A stretch of DNA of 64,000 bases from S015-6 sp964479535 (GCA_964479535.1 CAYZMM010000015.1:50288-114287), one strand, 5' to 3'. Counted from the stretch's first letter, positions 34,017 to 43,820 are shown. Program-made: numbers and translations. The notes: generated by a model from the sequence alone, not told the origin.

Positions 34017-34036
34017 GGGACTTCCTGCCCCGGTGC

Positions 34037-35059
34037 TCAGACATGGGCCTCGACAGCCGCGTTCTCACGAGCAGGAACGACGATGGGAAGGGTGAAGAAG
34101 AAGGTTGTGCCCAGGCCTTTCGCACTCTCCACCCAGATATTGCCGCCGTAGTGAGTGATGATTTCCTTGCAGATGGGAAGGCCCAGGCCAGCTCCTTTCG
34201 GCTTGTCCCGCAGCGTGTCGGCGTTCCCCGGGGTGTACTTCTCGAAAATGACATCGAAGTCCTTTTCGTCGATCCCGACGCCCTGATCCGACACGGATAC
34301 CCGGACCCACGCCGTGGGATCGCAGGGGTCCGTTTCTTCCAGGATCTCTGCGCTGATGATGATTTCCCCTTCGTTCGGTGAGAAGCTGATCGCGTTGTGC
34401 AGGAGGTTGGCGATCACCTGCTTGATGCGGTCCCGGTCCGCCATGATGTCGGGAAGGTCCGGGGGGAACTCGAGGTGCAGCCGGAGAGACTTCTGACAGA
34501 GAGACTGGAATTGAATGCGTGCGGTCTCCCGGACCGCCTCCTCCAGTTCCATGGGGGCGTCCCGGTACACCATCCTGCCCGCCTCGATCTGGGAGAGATC
34601 CAGAAGGTCGTTTACCAGCCGTGAGAGCCGCTCGCTCTCCGAGTTGATGATGTGAAGGAACTCCCGCTGCATCGCCGGATCCTCGTTCTCGTACTGCAGA
34701 AGAATCTCCGAGAAGGATCGGATCGAGGTAAGAGGTGCCCGGAACTCGTGGGAGACGGAAGAAAGAAAGGAATCCTTCATGGCGTCCAGCTTCCTCTGCT
34801 CCTCGATCGACCTCTCCAGGTCGGCGGTTCTCTCCGACACCCTGCGTTCGAGCTCCGCCTTCAACTCCTTGATCTGCTTTTCCGTCCGCCTGCGAGCGAG
34901 GATCTCTTTCCGGAGTTTGGCGGTCTGCTCCTCCATGAGGGCGCGCCATTTCTGCTCGAACTCGAGGAGAGCGGCCTCCAGCCCCTCCCGCTTCAGGCCT
35001 TCCGACTCCAGGTCCTTTACCTTCTTGTCGAGTTCTTCGTAGGACAGTTTGTTATGCAC
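34037..35059 (-). CDS. Cytoplasmic sensor histidine kinase with coiled-coil input
   Basis: 340 residues from a GTG behind GGAG. Residues 1-95 are a long charged coiled coil (ELDKKVKDLESEGLKREGLE, RTEKQIKELKAELERRVSE) with no transmembrane segment or PAS domain. The dimerisation domain has the phospho-His in SSVSHEFRAPLTSIRSF, and the ATPase domain has N-box NLLHNAISFSP, G1 DQGVGID and G2 GAGLGLPICKEI. No response regulator is adjacent. It may sense through coiled-coil partners or join a phosphorelay encoded elsewhere. Confidence 0.9.
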   Translation of the reverse strand: MHNKLSYEELDKKVKDLESEGLKREGLEAALLEFEQKWRALMEEQTAKLRKEILARRRTEKQIKELKAELERRVSERTADLERSIEEQRKLDAMKDSFLSSVSHEFRAPLTSIRSFSEILLQYENEDPAMQREFLHIINSESERLSRLVNDLLDLSQIEAGRMVYRDAPMELEEAVRETARIQFQSLCQKSLRLHLEFPPDLPDIMADRDRIKQVIANLLHNAISFSPNEGEIIISAEILEETDPCDPTAWVRVSVSDQGVGIDEKDFDVIFEKYTPGNADTLRDKPKGAGLGLPICKEIITHYGGNIWVESAKGLGTTFFFTLPIVVPARENAAVEAHV

Positions 35060-35137
35060 TTGATAACGCTCCGTTCTGGATGGATGGTAAGGGCCGTACG
35101 GTTCATCTGTTTCTTTCGGAAGATTCTCGAAGAATCC

Positions 35138-36511
35138 TTACCTCTTTGTGGAGTGGGCCTCGAGACCCATGATCTGCCCGGTTTCCGCCTGGCTGTCGCC
35201 CAGCCTGTAGGGGATGAAGGCGATGAATCCGATGAGGCAGGACAGGGCGCACACGACCCATATGACGCGGACGCCCAGGGGATTCTCCGCGCTGTAGCCG
35301 AAGGCTTCGTAGACACCGGCCAGGATGAGAGAGGACAGGGCCCATCCGGATTTTCGGACGGTACCGTAGATCCCGTAATAGATCGCCTCCCTTCGCGTTC
35401 CGTACTTCAGCTCGTCGTAGTCGGTCAGGTCGGCGATCACGGAGATGGAGGCTGCAAACATGCCGCCCATGGGGATGGCGGCCACCGGGAAGATCAGCAT
35501 GGCCTGCAGGAACACGGGAAGGACTTCGGTGGTTCCGATGAAGAAACTCAGCGTGAAGCCGGTGACCATGGCCGCGATCACGCCCCGGAAGACGGATCGT
35601 TTCCTGTATTTCCTCAACAGCCAGAATGCGAGCGGGGTCGAGAGGGCCATGAGGATGATCACCTCCCCCACGAGTAGGGACGCATCCGTTTCTCTGCGCC
35701 CCAGAATCAATGTGGTCATGTACGGGACGTTCATCAGCATGAGCTGATAGGTGAGCTGCACAAAGAGGATCATGACGGAGAAGGAGAGGACCTGCCGATC
35801 GGCGAAGACCTCCTTCAAGGTGCGGAAGAACCCGGCGCCCGACGGGATCTCCCGGAGCGTTCGATTCTCTTTGATGCCGAGGAGGGACAGCTCGCACGTG
35901 AAGAATGCGAAGCCCCCGAGGACGAGCGCCATGGAGAGGGGCCCCATGTGCTCGAAGAGGGGGCCGGAAAGCCCCCCGCCGAAAAGGGCGCCCAGGATGC
36001 CGATGGCGACGCCCACGGAGGCGATCTTCACCCGTTGATCGTTGTCCGGGCTCATCTCGGGCAGCACGGCGAACCAGGGTACGAGAACACCCGTGTAGGC
36101 CCAGTAGTAGACGAACAGGATCGCTGCAAGATAGACGCCGTTGAGCATGCTCACCGCATCCACGGGCGGAGACCAGATGGCGAGGAAAGCGAGGAAGAGC
36201 ATCGGCGTCGACACGATGATGTACGGTCTCCTGCGGCCCCAGCGGGACTTCGTGTGATCGCTCAGGTAGCCGATCAGGGGGTCGGTTACGGCGTCTAGGA
36301 TTCGACCGCCGGCAAGGATCAGGCCCACGGCACCGATCGTGATGTAGCCCCGGCGCCCTGAATCGACCGGAGGTGCAAAGAAGTAGATGAGCCAGGCATA
36401 CAGGATGGTGTCGTAGGCGTTGAGCGAGAAGCCGGCCAGATTGTACAGAAGGATTTGCCCCAGGGAGAGAGGCGCGTCGCTCGTCGCATCGGATCTGGGT
36501 GGTTGCGGCAT
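35138..36511 (-). CDS. GPH-family (MFS_2) sugar/cation symporter
   Basis: 457 residues from the ATG at 36511; the frame extends to 36628 but that part (CRHPLHGPSHPLEPS) has no family match. Twelve predicted helices. GPH signatures are YNLAGFSLNAYDTILYAWLI, RILDAVTDPLIGYLSDHTKS with RWGRRRPYI, and the second-half IADLTDYDELKYGTRREAIY. Relatives (MelB, XylP, GusB) move sugars or glucuronides with H+ or Na+. It is unclear what sugar is used here, as no glycosidase lies nearby. Confidence 0.9.
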   Translation of the reverse strand: MPQPPRSDATSDAPLSLGQILLYNLAGFSLNAYDTILYAWLIYFFAPPVDSGRRGYITIGAVGLILAGGRILDAVTDPLIGYLSDHTKSRWGRRRPYIIVSTPMLFLAFLAIWSPPVDAVSMLNGVYLAAILFVYYWAYTGVLVPWFAVLPEMSPDNDQRVKIASVGVAIGILGALFGGGLSGPLFEHMGPLSMALVLGGFAFFTCELSLLGIKENRTLREIPSGAGFFRTLKEVFADRQVLSFSVMILFVQLTYQLMLMNVPYMTTLILGRRETDASLLVGEVIILMALSTPLAFWLLRKYRKRSVFRGVIAAMVTGFTLSFFIGTTEVLPVFLQAMLIFPVAAIPMGGMFAASISVIADLTDYDELKYGTRREAIYYGIYGTVRKSGWALSSLILAGVYEAFGYSAENPLGVRVIWVVCALSCLIGFIAFIPYRLGDSQAETGQIMGLEAHSTKR

Positions 36512-36724
36512 GTTCCGACTTGGCTCGAGAGGGTGCGAAGGCCCATGAAGGGGGTGGCGGCATCGTGGGGTCAAGCCGCCCCTCCACATTCTAGACAGAT
36601 CGACGGAGGGGTCAAGAACCTCGGTCACGTCGCAGTCTGTAGCCGACTCGGTGGGCTGCAGGCAGCGCTCCGGCCGGTCGAATTCGACCGCAGGCGGATA
36701 TGGATGGAAAGGGGCAGGGGGGTC

Positions 36725-38926
36725 TCAGAGCAGGCGCTTCTCTTCGATCAGCTCGATTTCCCGGATCTTCCAGGCGTCGCCGTCCCGGATGAACGAAACG
36801 AGGCCGTGGCTCCTGTTCCGTCGGTAGTGGGTGTGCCCGAAATGGTCGACCGAGCCGCTCACGGTCCAAACCGCGTCGGCGATGAAGCCGCCGCCTTCGG
36901 ACGGGGTCACTTCTTGGACGGCCAGCACCTCGACTTCATCGACCTTCGCCCTCGCGCCGCCGCGGTTCTCCAGTTCCAGGGACTGCCTGTTCTCCAGGTA
37001 GACCTGTGCGAGCTGATCACCTGTCACGCTCGTGGCCAGACGGTCGTAGACCCGGACTTCGTCGCGCACGTCGAAGGCCCGGTACACGTTCGTCAACAGG
37101 CCGTCGAGGATGACGGACGTGCGTTCGATCGACGGCTTCCACGGATCGACCCAGGGGAGGTCGAGAGGAATGCGGAGGAAGGGGTACGTCAGGAATCCCA
37201 GGGCGGCGATGAGCCGCACCGGCCTGCCCGTGAGAAAGGTACGCTTCCGCACCGAGAGGAGCGGCAGAGCGAGAGCAACCAGAAAGAGGATGGCGGAGAC
37301 GACGGGGAGCCTCGGCCTCTGGACCGTGATTTCCTCGATGACCGGCACCCGGTACCCGCTGAGACGGCGCCTCCAGTGGAGCGCGTTGTTCTCTGCAGAC
37401 AGCAACATGGTTGCGACGCCGAAGGGGTCCGTGGCGGTCGCCTCGATGGTCCGCACCTCACCCGAGAACAATCGCCAGTCGATCCGGACCTCATCCGCCA
37501 TTCCCGTTGTTTCGTACACGAGGGTGAGACCGATGACGCCATGGTCCAGGCTCTCCGGAACCGGCCCGGGTCGCACGGTCACCCCCGAAGGACCGAGGGT
37601 CACGAAGTCGGCACGGGCCAGGTCCGGTTCCGCAGGCTTCCCGTCGATGGAGATGCTGTTCGCCTTCCGGACAAGGGCCAGGATGCCCTGTTTGACCCGG
37701 TCCAGGGATTCGACGGGGATGCCCTCCACACCCCGATCTTCCGGCCCCAGAAGACGTACGGCTTCCCCTGCCCGGATCAGGACCTCCTGCCTCACCTCAT
37801 ACGGCTCCACGGCGAGATAGATCATCACCGGACCGGTGAGCCCTCTCGCTGGTGCGGGCTTCCGGATGCCGCTCAGGGCCTCTTGCGATGGGGGCAGGGC
37901 GTATTGCGCGGCCATCCGGGACCCTCGGAGGCCCACCACGTCGGTCTTGCCCTGGATGACGTGTTCCTGGAAGAGGGCTGCGAGCAGAGCAACGGACCAG
38001 ACGCCCACGGTGTAGCAGGCGATCGTTCTCGAATGGGGCAGTCGTCCCAGGGCCTTCGCGGCTGCCATGAGCAGGATCCCGAAGGCGAAGTGACCCAGGT
38101 CGACCGCGATATTGAACATGAAGAGGGGGGGGATCTTCCGTCCCATCCCCAGATCCAGGTGCGAACACTCCTGGGCGTAAGCGAGGCCGTGGAGAAGGCC
38201 GAAGAGAAGGAGGAGGGGAAGATAGGGCCGGTGGGACCGGCCCCTGACGGCGCCGTAGGCCATCATGAGCATGAGAAGCCCGCCGAGGATATCGACGAAG
38301 ATAAGGTCGAAGCCGGGCACCCCGGCCTCCGCCAGGACGAGGGAGCTGGCCTGGCCGAAGGCGTAGTACGTGAGGGCTCCGAGGATCGCACCGGCGGGTG
38401 CCAGCAATGCCAGAGCCCACACGAAGAGAAAGTGGACCCATTTGAAGGTCAGATGCTTCAGCCCGATCGTGAAGTGCTCCGTACAGAGTTCGCGGAGCGA
38501 CTGGGTGGCGGGCATGAGCATCCGCAGCGGAATGCGTATGCCCTCGGCAGATCGTAAAAACAGCCCCTGATGGACCGAGCCGTCCAGCCATTGCACGGTG
38601 ACCGCCGCGCCGTTTCTCATCCAGGGCAGCAGGATGTCGTCCCGGGCGGACAGGGGCTCCCCTTTGGTCGTGGCCGTGGCCTTCGCCACGATCCACCCGG
38701 CCTGGCGGACGTACTCGAGCCTGGAAACGTGAAACCGGTCGGGAAAGACAGGCGTCTTGATCGCCCAGACCTGCATCTGGGTCACATCCGCTTCGAGGAC
38801 GTAGCTCCTTTCCGCCTTCTGGATGAGCCGGGCCTTGGTGACGCCCACATCGTCGGCCGAAGCCTCCGATGCACCGGCGACCACGATCAGGACGCAGGCC
38901 AGGATCCAGAACTCGCGAACCGACAT
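36725..38926 (-). CDS. HupE/UreJ-like multi-domain membrane protein (metal uptake accessory)
   Basis: 733 residues. A signal peptide (MSVREFWILACVLIVVAGAS) is followed by a periplasmic beta domain to ~145. A seven-helix section starts HFTIGLKHLTFKWVHFLFVW and includes FGLLHGLAYAQECSHLDLG, matching the HupE/UreJ family in which conserved His residues may carry metal. The usual D-H of that motif reads V-H here. Residues ~335-560 are extracytoplasmic, one more helix follows near 560-580, and the C-terminus resembles a nuclear-transport-factor-like domain (AVWTVSGSVDHFGHTHYRR). It ends a likely four-gene operon with a ZnuA-like protein. Confidence 0.75.
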   Translation of the reverse strand: MSVREFWILACVLIVVAGASEASADDVGVTKARLIQKAERSYVLEADVTQMQVWAIKTPVFPDRFHVSRLEYVRQAGWIVAKATATTKGEPLSARDDILLPWMRNGAAVTVQWLDGSVHQGLFLRSAEGIRIPLRMLMPATQSLRELCTEHFTIGLKHLTFKWVHFLFVWALALLAPAGAILGALTYYAFGQASSLVLAEAGVPGFDLIFVDILGGLLMLMMAYGAVRGRSHRPYLPLLLLFGLLHGLAYAQECSHLDLGMGRKIPPLFMFNIAVDLGHFAFGILLMAAAKALGRLPHSRTIACYTVGVWSVALLAALFQEHVIQGKTDVVGLRGSRMAAQYALPPSQEALSGIRKPAPARGLTGPVMIYLAVEPYEVRQEVLIRAGEAVRLLGPEDRGVEGIPVESLDRVKQGILALVRKANSISIDGKPAEPDLARADFVTLGPSGVTVRPGPVPESLDHGVIGLTLVYETTGMADEVRIDWRLFSGEVRTIEATATDPFGVATMLLSAENNALHWRRRLSGYRVPVIEEITVQRPRLPVVSAILFLVALALPLLSVRKRTFLTGRPVRLIAALGFLTYPFLRIPLDLPWVDPWKPSIERTSVILDGLLTNVYRAFDVRDEVRVYDRLATSVTGDQLAQVYLENRQSLELENRGGARAKVDEVEVLAVQEVTPSEGGGFIADAVWTVSGSVDHFGHTHYRRNRSHGLVSFIRDGDAWKIREIELIEEKRLL

Positions 38927-38960
38927 GAAGATCGTCTCTGTTTCCGAATGGTTCCTCTTC

Positions 38961-39887
38961 TCAACGGAACGCGGCCTCGAGGTTCTTCACATTCTGCCTC
39001 ATCACGCTCAGGAAGTCGCCCTTGTCCGGCGTGTTGCCGCAGGGGTCGAAGACGAGGCTCTTGATGCCCGCGGAGGCGAGCTTGTCCACGGACGCCTGCA
39101 CGGGCTCGCCCTCCCAGATCATCCACGTGGCCGGGTGCTCCTTCAGAAGGGCCTGAAGCTCTGCCCACTGAGCGTCGGTCGGGATTTCGTCCGGTTCCCA
39201 GTGCACGCTCTTCATGTTCAGTCCGTACCTACCGGCGAAATATTCGTAGACGGGATGGGACCCGATGAGAGGCTGGGCGGGCTTCCTCGAGACGGTCTCC
39301 TTGATGGACCGGTCGATTTCCTGCAGATCCCCGGCAAGCAGGGCGAAATTGCCCTTGAACGCCTCCTCCAGGTCGGGCCGGAGGCGGCTCGCCGCCTCGT
39401 ACACCGCCCCGGCCTGCCGGCCGGCGAGGTCGAAATCGATCCAGGTCGTGAAGGCGACTTTCTCGTGGGCATGTTCGCCGGCAGGGCCGTGGCTGTGCGT
39501 GACAGAGCCTTCCGTTCGGATGTACCGGTCCTTGAAGCTTGCCGAGGTGTCCACCATCTTGGAACGGGGCAGGGAGACCTTCTTTGCCCACTTCGCGTAT
39601 CCGGCGCCGTTCAGCAGAATCAGGTCCGCCTTCTGATAGGCCGAAACCGTATCCGGACCCGGGGTCCAGAAAGCCGGATCTTCGTCCGGCGGTGCAGGGA
39701 ACACGACCTTCGAATGCTGCCCGGTGATCCGTTCTGCGAAATACTTCAACGGGTAGTTGACAACATAGATGGTGAGCGGATCCTCGCCACGCACGTCATC
39801 GAGAACGCCGGTCACGACGAACACGCCACTCAGGAAGATTGCGGCCAGCCTTTTGCCTGAAAGATTGCCTCCTCCTTTCCATTTCAT
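38961..39887 (-). CDS. ZnuA-like zinc/manganese-binding periplasmic protein
   Basis: 308 residues from the ATG at 39887, behind AGGAGG. A signal segment (LAAIFLSGVFVVTGVLDDVRG) precedes IYVVNYPLKYFAERITGQHS, the start of a cluster 9 (TroA/ZnuA) fold. The loop FPAPPDEDPAFWTPGPD has Asp where ZnuA has the first His. A His-containing loop (THSHGPAGEHAHEK), GSHPVYEYFAGRYGL and the acidic WEGEPVQ end segment supply further metal ligands. It belongs with the LolD/FtsX genes upstream rather than the usual ZnuB/ZnuC. Confidence 0.82.
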   Translation of the reverse strand: MKWKGGGNLSGKRLAAIFLSGVFVVTGVLDDVRGEDPLTIYVVNYPLKYFAERITGQHSKVVFPAPPDEDPAFWTPGPDTVSAYQKADLILLNGAGYAKWAKKVSLPRSKMVDTSASFKDRYIRTEGSVTHSHGPAGEHAHEKVAFTTWIDFDLAGRQAGAVYEAASRLRPDLEEAFKGNFALLAGDLQEIDRSIKETVSRKPAQPLIGSHPVYEYFAGRYGLNMKSVHWEPDEIPTDAQWAELQALLKEHPATWMIWEGEPVQASVDKLASAGIKSLVFDPCGNTPDKGDFLSVMRQNVKNLEAAFR

Positions 39888-39900
39888 CTCACGCCTCCTC

Positions 39901-41082
39901 TCATCGTATGAACAGTGCACGGACCAGGTCCTTCGAGATCGGATCGACCGCGAGGATCATCATGGCGCAGAGAACCGCACTCGCGAGTACGATGATGAGG
40001 ATCTCCGCGCTCATCAGCTTGGCAATGGTCAGGCGACTGCAGCCCAGCCTGAAGATCGTTTGGATCTCTCGCTCCCGCAGACGGAGGGACAGGGCAAAGA
40101 CGAGGACCAGGGCGAGGAGCGTTGCCAGGGCCACCACGGATACCACGGCGTCGAGAACGTTCTTGATCCGGAAGATGTTCTGGAGCAGGCTGTCGATCAC
40201 ATCGGCCGGCCTGACGATCTGGAGGGGCTCTTCCATGGCGAGGTACCGTCCCCTGAGGATCGTGCCGGATTTGGTATCGTGCGGTTCCGCGATCACCGCG
40301 GTGATCGGGTAGGAGGAGAGATCGCCGTGGAAGTGAAAAGAGTCCAGGTTCTTCTCGGTGATTTCCGTGTAGTGGAAAAGCTTGGCGCTGGCCGCTACGT
40401 TCGTTTCCGTGCGTTTCAGGATCACGGTCTCGTCCCCGGTCCGGGTCACGTCCTCGTGACCGTGTCCCAGCCCCTGGATGACCCAGGCCGTCTTCAGGTC
40501 CACGAACACGGCGAGATCGTCCGATGTGTGGGCCCTGGCCAGCACGCCCACGACCCTCATCTTCAAAGGATACACGCCGGCGAGGTCAAACAGCGTCTCG
40601 GGCGACGAGACCAGGCTGTCCTCCGGTGTGAGGCCGAGTTGTTCGGCTACAGCCGCTCCCAGCACACACTCCCCGAGCAGAGCGAGATTCCTGCCCCGTT
40701 CGATCTCGAGGCCGCGGAAGTCGAAATACTCGAGGGTCGTCCCCACGATCGGGTGTCCCCGAGCCTGGAACCGGACATAGACCGGAATCGGGACGGCCAG
40801 GCCTGACTGCCAAACCCGCTCAGAGGCCTCCATGTCGATCAGCTCGGGCACCGCGTCGGCGAAATAAAGTGTGTTCATGATCAGATCCAGGGAACTGCCC
40901 TTTGCCCCGATGACAAGGGGTGTGACCACTGCCCGTGAAAGCAGCTGCCGCTCGCTCTCGTCCAGAAGAAGCTGGAGGGAGAGGGGGAGGCACGAAATGA
41001 GCGTGATACAGGCCACCAGGGTGGCGGACCTCCCCTTGTGGTAGACCACATACCTCCAGGCGATGTAGAGCGTGTCGATCAC
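39901..41082 (-). CDS. FtsX/MacB-type ABC permease
   Basis: 393 residues. One N-terminal helix (SATLVACITLISCLPLSLQL) is followed by a ~240-residue periplasmic MacB-like domain (PIPVYVRFQARGHPIVGTTL, RGLEIERGRNLALLGECVLG). Three C-terminal helices close with the conserved RLREREIQTIFRLGCSRLTI turn. It pairs with the overlapping LolD-like ATPase. FtsX-type systems are usually mechanotransmitters, not channel importers, so its link with a ZnuA-like protein is notable. Confidence 0.88.
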   Translation of the reverse strand: MIDTLYIAWRYVVYHKGRSATLVACITLISCLPLSLQLLLDESERQLLSRAVVTPLVIGAKGSSLDLIMNTLYFADAVPELIDMEASERVWQSGLAVPIPVYVRFQARGHPIVGTTLEYFDFRGLEIERGRNLALLGECVLGAAVAEQLGLTPEDSLVSSPETLFDLAGVYPLKMRVVGVLARAHTSDDLAVFVDLKTAWVIQGLGHGHEDVTRTGDETVILKRTETNVAASAKLFHYTEITEKNLDSFHFHGDLSSYPITAVIAEPHDTKSGTILRGRYLAMEEPLQIVRPADVIDSLLQNIFRIKNVLDAVVSVVALATLLALVLVFALSLRLREREIQTIFRLGCSRLTIAKLMSAEILIIVLASAVLCAMMILAVDPISKDLVRALFIR

Positions 41083-41747
41083 CCGGCCCCTCCGCCCCGG
41101 AAATCGTGAAAGTCCACGACCCGGTCGAAATCCCCGAGAAGCTCGTGGTCGTGGGTCACGGCGAGCAACGTGGCGTCCTGCTCCTCCACACTCCGGAAGA
41201 GCAGATCCAGAATGCGGGTCTTGTTGGCCGGATCGAGGTTCCCCGTGGCCTCGTCGGCAAGGATGAGCCTGGGCCGCGGCAACAATGCGCGGCAGATGGC
41301 GGTCCGCTGCCTTTCCCCGTGAGAGAGGTCGGTGGACAGACGCCGCATCTTGTCCCCGATTCCCATCTCCCGGGCGAGCGTCGCGGCCCGGGCGCGCACG
41401 TCCCTGTCCAGCCGGAGGGCCCCGGTGATTCGGTAGGGATGGAGGATGTTGTCGAGGACGTTCAGGTAGTCGATCAGCTCGAAGTCCTGGAAAACGAACC
41501 CCACGTTCGTGATGCGGAAGTTCCTTCGTTCGCGATCGCTCAGGCTGCTGACGGGCACATCGGCGACCCTGATTTCCCCCTGCTGCGGAGTCATGATTCC
41601 GGCGACCAGATGGAGAAGGGTCGTCTTTCCCGAACCGCTCGGGCCGATGACCGCCACCTTCTCCGACCGGGCGACCTCGAAGGCGGGTATCTTCAGACGA
41701 AACCCGTCCTTCCCATAGGCGAAGTTCAAGGCATGAATCCGAATCAT
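41079..41747 (-). CDS. LolD/MacB-type ABC ATPase
   Basis: 222 residues from the ATG at 41747; the upstream frame has no family match. Walker A is GPSGSGKTT, the Q-loop is in VGFVFQDFELIDYLNVLDNI, the signature is LSHGERQR, Walker B is LILADEATGNLD and the switch His is in AVTHDHELL. The overall form is that of LolD. Its stop overlaps the start of the FtsX permease by 4 bp. It is the first gene of the probable metal-uptake operon. Confidence 0.92.
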   Translation of the reverse strand: MIRIHALNFAYGKDGFRLKIPAFEVARSEKVAVIGPSGSGKTTLLHLVAGIMTPQQGEIRVADVPVSSLSDRERRNFRITNVGFVFQDFELIDYLNVLDNILHPYRITGALRLDRDVRARAATLAREMGIGDKMRRLSTDLSHGERQRTAICRALLPRPRLILADEATGNLDPANKTRILDLLFRSVEEQDATLLAVTHDHELLGDFDRVVDFHDFRGGGAG

Positions 41748-41871
41748 GGGGTGGTCCGCCTCGACGGATGGGTTCGGAACTCGAGGGAGTCGATTCTTTC
41801 CCGAATACGCCCTTGTGTCAACAGCGGAGGAATCCTTGGCCGGAGGCACCGGGGAAGAGTATACGGGACGT

Positions 41872-42786
41872 TCAGCCGGAAGTTCCGGAGAGAACGGAAT
41901 CGAGGCGCCGAAGTTTCTGTCTCGAGATCAGGCGACGGGCCACTGCGTCTTGGATGATGGATTCGAGATCGGCATCCGGCTCCTGCGTGCTGTCGAGGAG
42001 GGCGTCCCGGCACTGACGGACGGTGTCCTGGTCCAGCAGGCCGAGGGCGAAGAGGGCTAGGCTGAGCTGAAAGCCGCCCCGCACCGGGGCAACGAGAGGA
42101 GCGAAAGGCTCGAATTGCTCGGGGGGTGTTCGCTTTTCGAGATGAATGAAGATCTTCTTCACCCTTCCCCGTCTTCTGGGAAGGCGGTTCAATAGGGCGA
42201 GGGCGCATTTCCGGTTGTCTTCCAGCATCCCGGTCCCGGCCATCCGGTCCGCAGCCTCCTCCGCGGACCATGTCTCGTGCAGGAGCCCCGCATACAAGGA
42301 GAATGCGGCCGCATCCCTTTCCGCATCGTCGCCGAAGAGATACTCTTTTCCGAGGGGGCGCCTCAGCCTTCCGTCCAGAAGGGCGCAGACCTTGAACCCC
42401 ACCTGGTCCATGAACCGCCGGGGACGCCCTTTCTTCAACAGCTTCCACCAGTCTTTGAACGTGATGCCGTCGAACTCCACGCCGTCCAGCATCATCTTCT
42501 GCTCCAGGACGCCGCGGAGCTGCGGAGGACTCGCCGTGACGAAATAGAGGGGGAGGCAACCGTAGCCCGGCCCCGGTCCTCTTCGAATCCCCCGCAGCAC
42601 CTCGGGCATTCCGGTGATCGCCTCCTTGTCCACGGCGAACTCCAGAGGGATGCGGCTCAGTCCCTGCAGGGAAGAGAAATGGGTGGACAGGTAGGTCTTG
42701 TCGATGTCCCAGATGAAGACCGGGCCGGTGTACTTCTCAGGAAGCGTCCGCTGATCGTGAACCTGCAGAGGGTATGCCTCGGGCAT
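41872..42786 (-). CDS. App1-like HAD-family phosphatase (DUF2183), possibly phosphatidate phosphatase
   Basis: 304 residues from the ATG at 42786; a TTG at 42798 that overlaps the gpsA stop is equally possible. HAD motif I is VFIWDIDKTYL (nucleophile Asp and acid Asp), motif II is in FVTASPPQLRG, and the late acidic motif is LFGDDAERDAAAF. The DUF2183 fold is found in yeast App1, a Mg-dependent phosphatidate phosphatase. The C-terminal ~110 residues are specific to this group. It follows gpsA and the acyltransferase in one operon, so dephosphorylating phosphatidate is a reasonable role. Confidence 0.8.
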   Translation of the reverse strand: MPEAYPLQVHDQRTLPEKYTGPVFIWDIDKTYLSTHFSSLQGLSRIPLEFAVDKEAITGMPEVLRGIRRGPGPGYGCLPLYFVTASPPQLRGVLEQKMMLDGVEFDGITFKDWWKLLKKGRPRRFMDQVGFKVCALLDGRLRRPLGKEYLFGDDAERDAAAFSLYAGLLHETWSAEEAADRMAGTGMLEDNRKCALALLNRLPRRRGRVKKIFIHLEKRTPPEQFEPFAPLVAPVRGGFQLSLALFALGLLDQDTVRQCRDALLDSTQEPDADLESIIQDAVARRLISRQKLRRLDSVLSGTSG

Positions 42787-42794
42787 GGAGGGGC

Positions 42795-43820
42795 TCAACG
42801 GTAACGAAGGGCAGCGAGTTCGTCTCCCACCGGGAGATGCATCAGCTGCACGAGGGCGTCTTCCACCTTCCAGCCCTCGAAGAGAAGCCTGTGTACGGCC
42901 TGCACGATGGGCAGGTCCAGTCCGACCGAGTCCGCGTACAGCTTCACCGCCTTGGTAGTGGGGACCCCCTCGGCCACCTGCGTCATGCTGTCCAGGATCT
43001 CCTCCAGAGTCTCACCCTTTGCGAGCCGCTCCCCGACCTGGTGATTGCGGCTGAGAGGCGATCCGCACGTGCACATCAGGTCGCCCACGCCCGTGAGCCC
43101 TCCGAAGGTAAAGACGTCCCCGCCCATGGCAACGCCCACGCGGGCCATCTCACCCAGACCCCGGGTGAGCAGCAGGGATTTCGTGTTGTCCCCGAATCCC
43201 ATGCCGTCCGACATGCCGGCGGCCAGGGCGATGATGTTCTTGAAGGCGCTGCCCACCTCGGTGCCCACCACGTCGTGCCCCCCGTAGACCCGGATGTACC
43301 CGCTCTCCTTGAACAGGGCCTGCATCACCTGGATCACCTCGTCGTAGTGGGAAGCCACCGTCGCGCCGGCCGGATGCCTGGCCATGATCTCGCCCGCCAG
43401 ATTCGGGCCGGAGAACACCCCGGTCTTCAGCGTGCACGTCTCCTCCCGAAGGATCGTGGACATCCTCTTGAAGGTCTCGATTTCGAAGCCCTTGGTCGTG
43501 TGGACCAGGATCTGGTCGCCCTGGATCGTGTCTCCCACGGCCCTGGCGACCTCGCGGAAGGACTTGGAAGGAACCGCCATCAGGATCGCGGGCGCCCGCC
43601 TGACCCCCTCCGCCAGATCCGTGGTCGCCCGAACCCCTTCCGGGAGGGTGTGGCCCTTCGCGTACCGGGAGTTGGTGCGGTGGGTGTTGATCTCATCCGC
43701 CAGCTCTTTGCGGCGTACCCACATCTCGAGAGACTTGCCCGTCTCGCTCAGGAGGGTGGCGATGGCGGTGCCGAAGCTGCCTCCCCCCACGATCAGAACA
43801 TCCAGATCTTTCTTCTTCAC
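42795..43820 (-). CDS. gpsA: Glycerol-3-phosphate dehydrogenase [NAD(P)+]
   Basis: 341 residues from a GTG at 43820; the frame runs on upstream inside the acyltransferase gene and is not coding there. It reduces DHAP to sn-glycerol 3-phosphate for phospholipids. Rossmann loop VLIVGGGSFGTAIATLL, ILMAVPSKSFREV, TTKGFE, SGPNLAGEIMARHPAGATVA, the catalytic Lys in GSAFKNIIALAAGMSDGMGF, and TFGGLTGVGDLMCTCGSPLS, the full family set. Its start overlaps the stop of the acyltransferase. Confidence 0.95.
   Translation of the reverse strand: MKKKDLDVLIVGGGSFGTAIATLLSETGKSLEMWVRRKELADEINTHRTNSRYAKGHTLPEGVRATTDLAEGVRRAPAILMAVPSKSFREVARAVGDTIQGDQILVHTTKGFEIETFKRMSTILREETCTLKTGVFSGPNLAGEIMARHPAGATVASHYDEVIQVMQALFKESGYIRVYGGHDVVGTEVGSAFKNIIALAAGMSDGMGFGDNTKSLLLTRGLGEMARVGVAMGGDVFTFGGLTGVGDLMCTCGSPLSRNHQVGERLAKGETLEEILDSMTQVAEGVPTTKAVKLYADSVGLDLPIVQAVHRLLFEGWKVEDALVQLMHLPVGDELAALRYR

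Noticed and set aside
36512..36628. A 39-residue N-terminal extension of the GPH transporter
   Set aside because: The segment has no family match and no ribosome site. The ATG at 36511 fits the family length.
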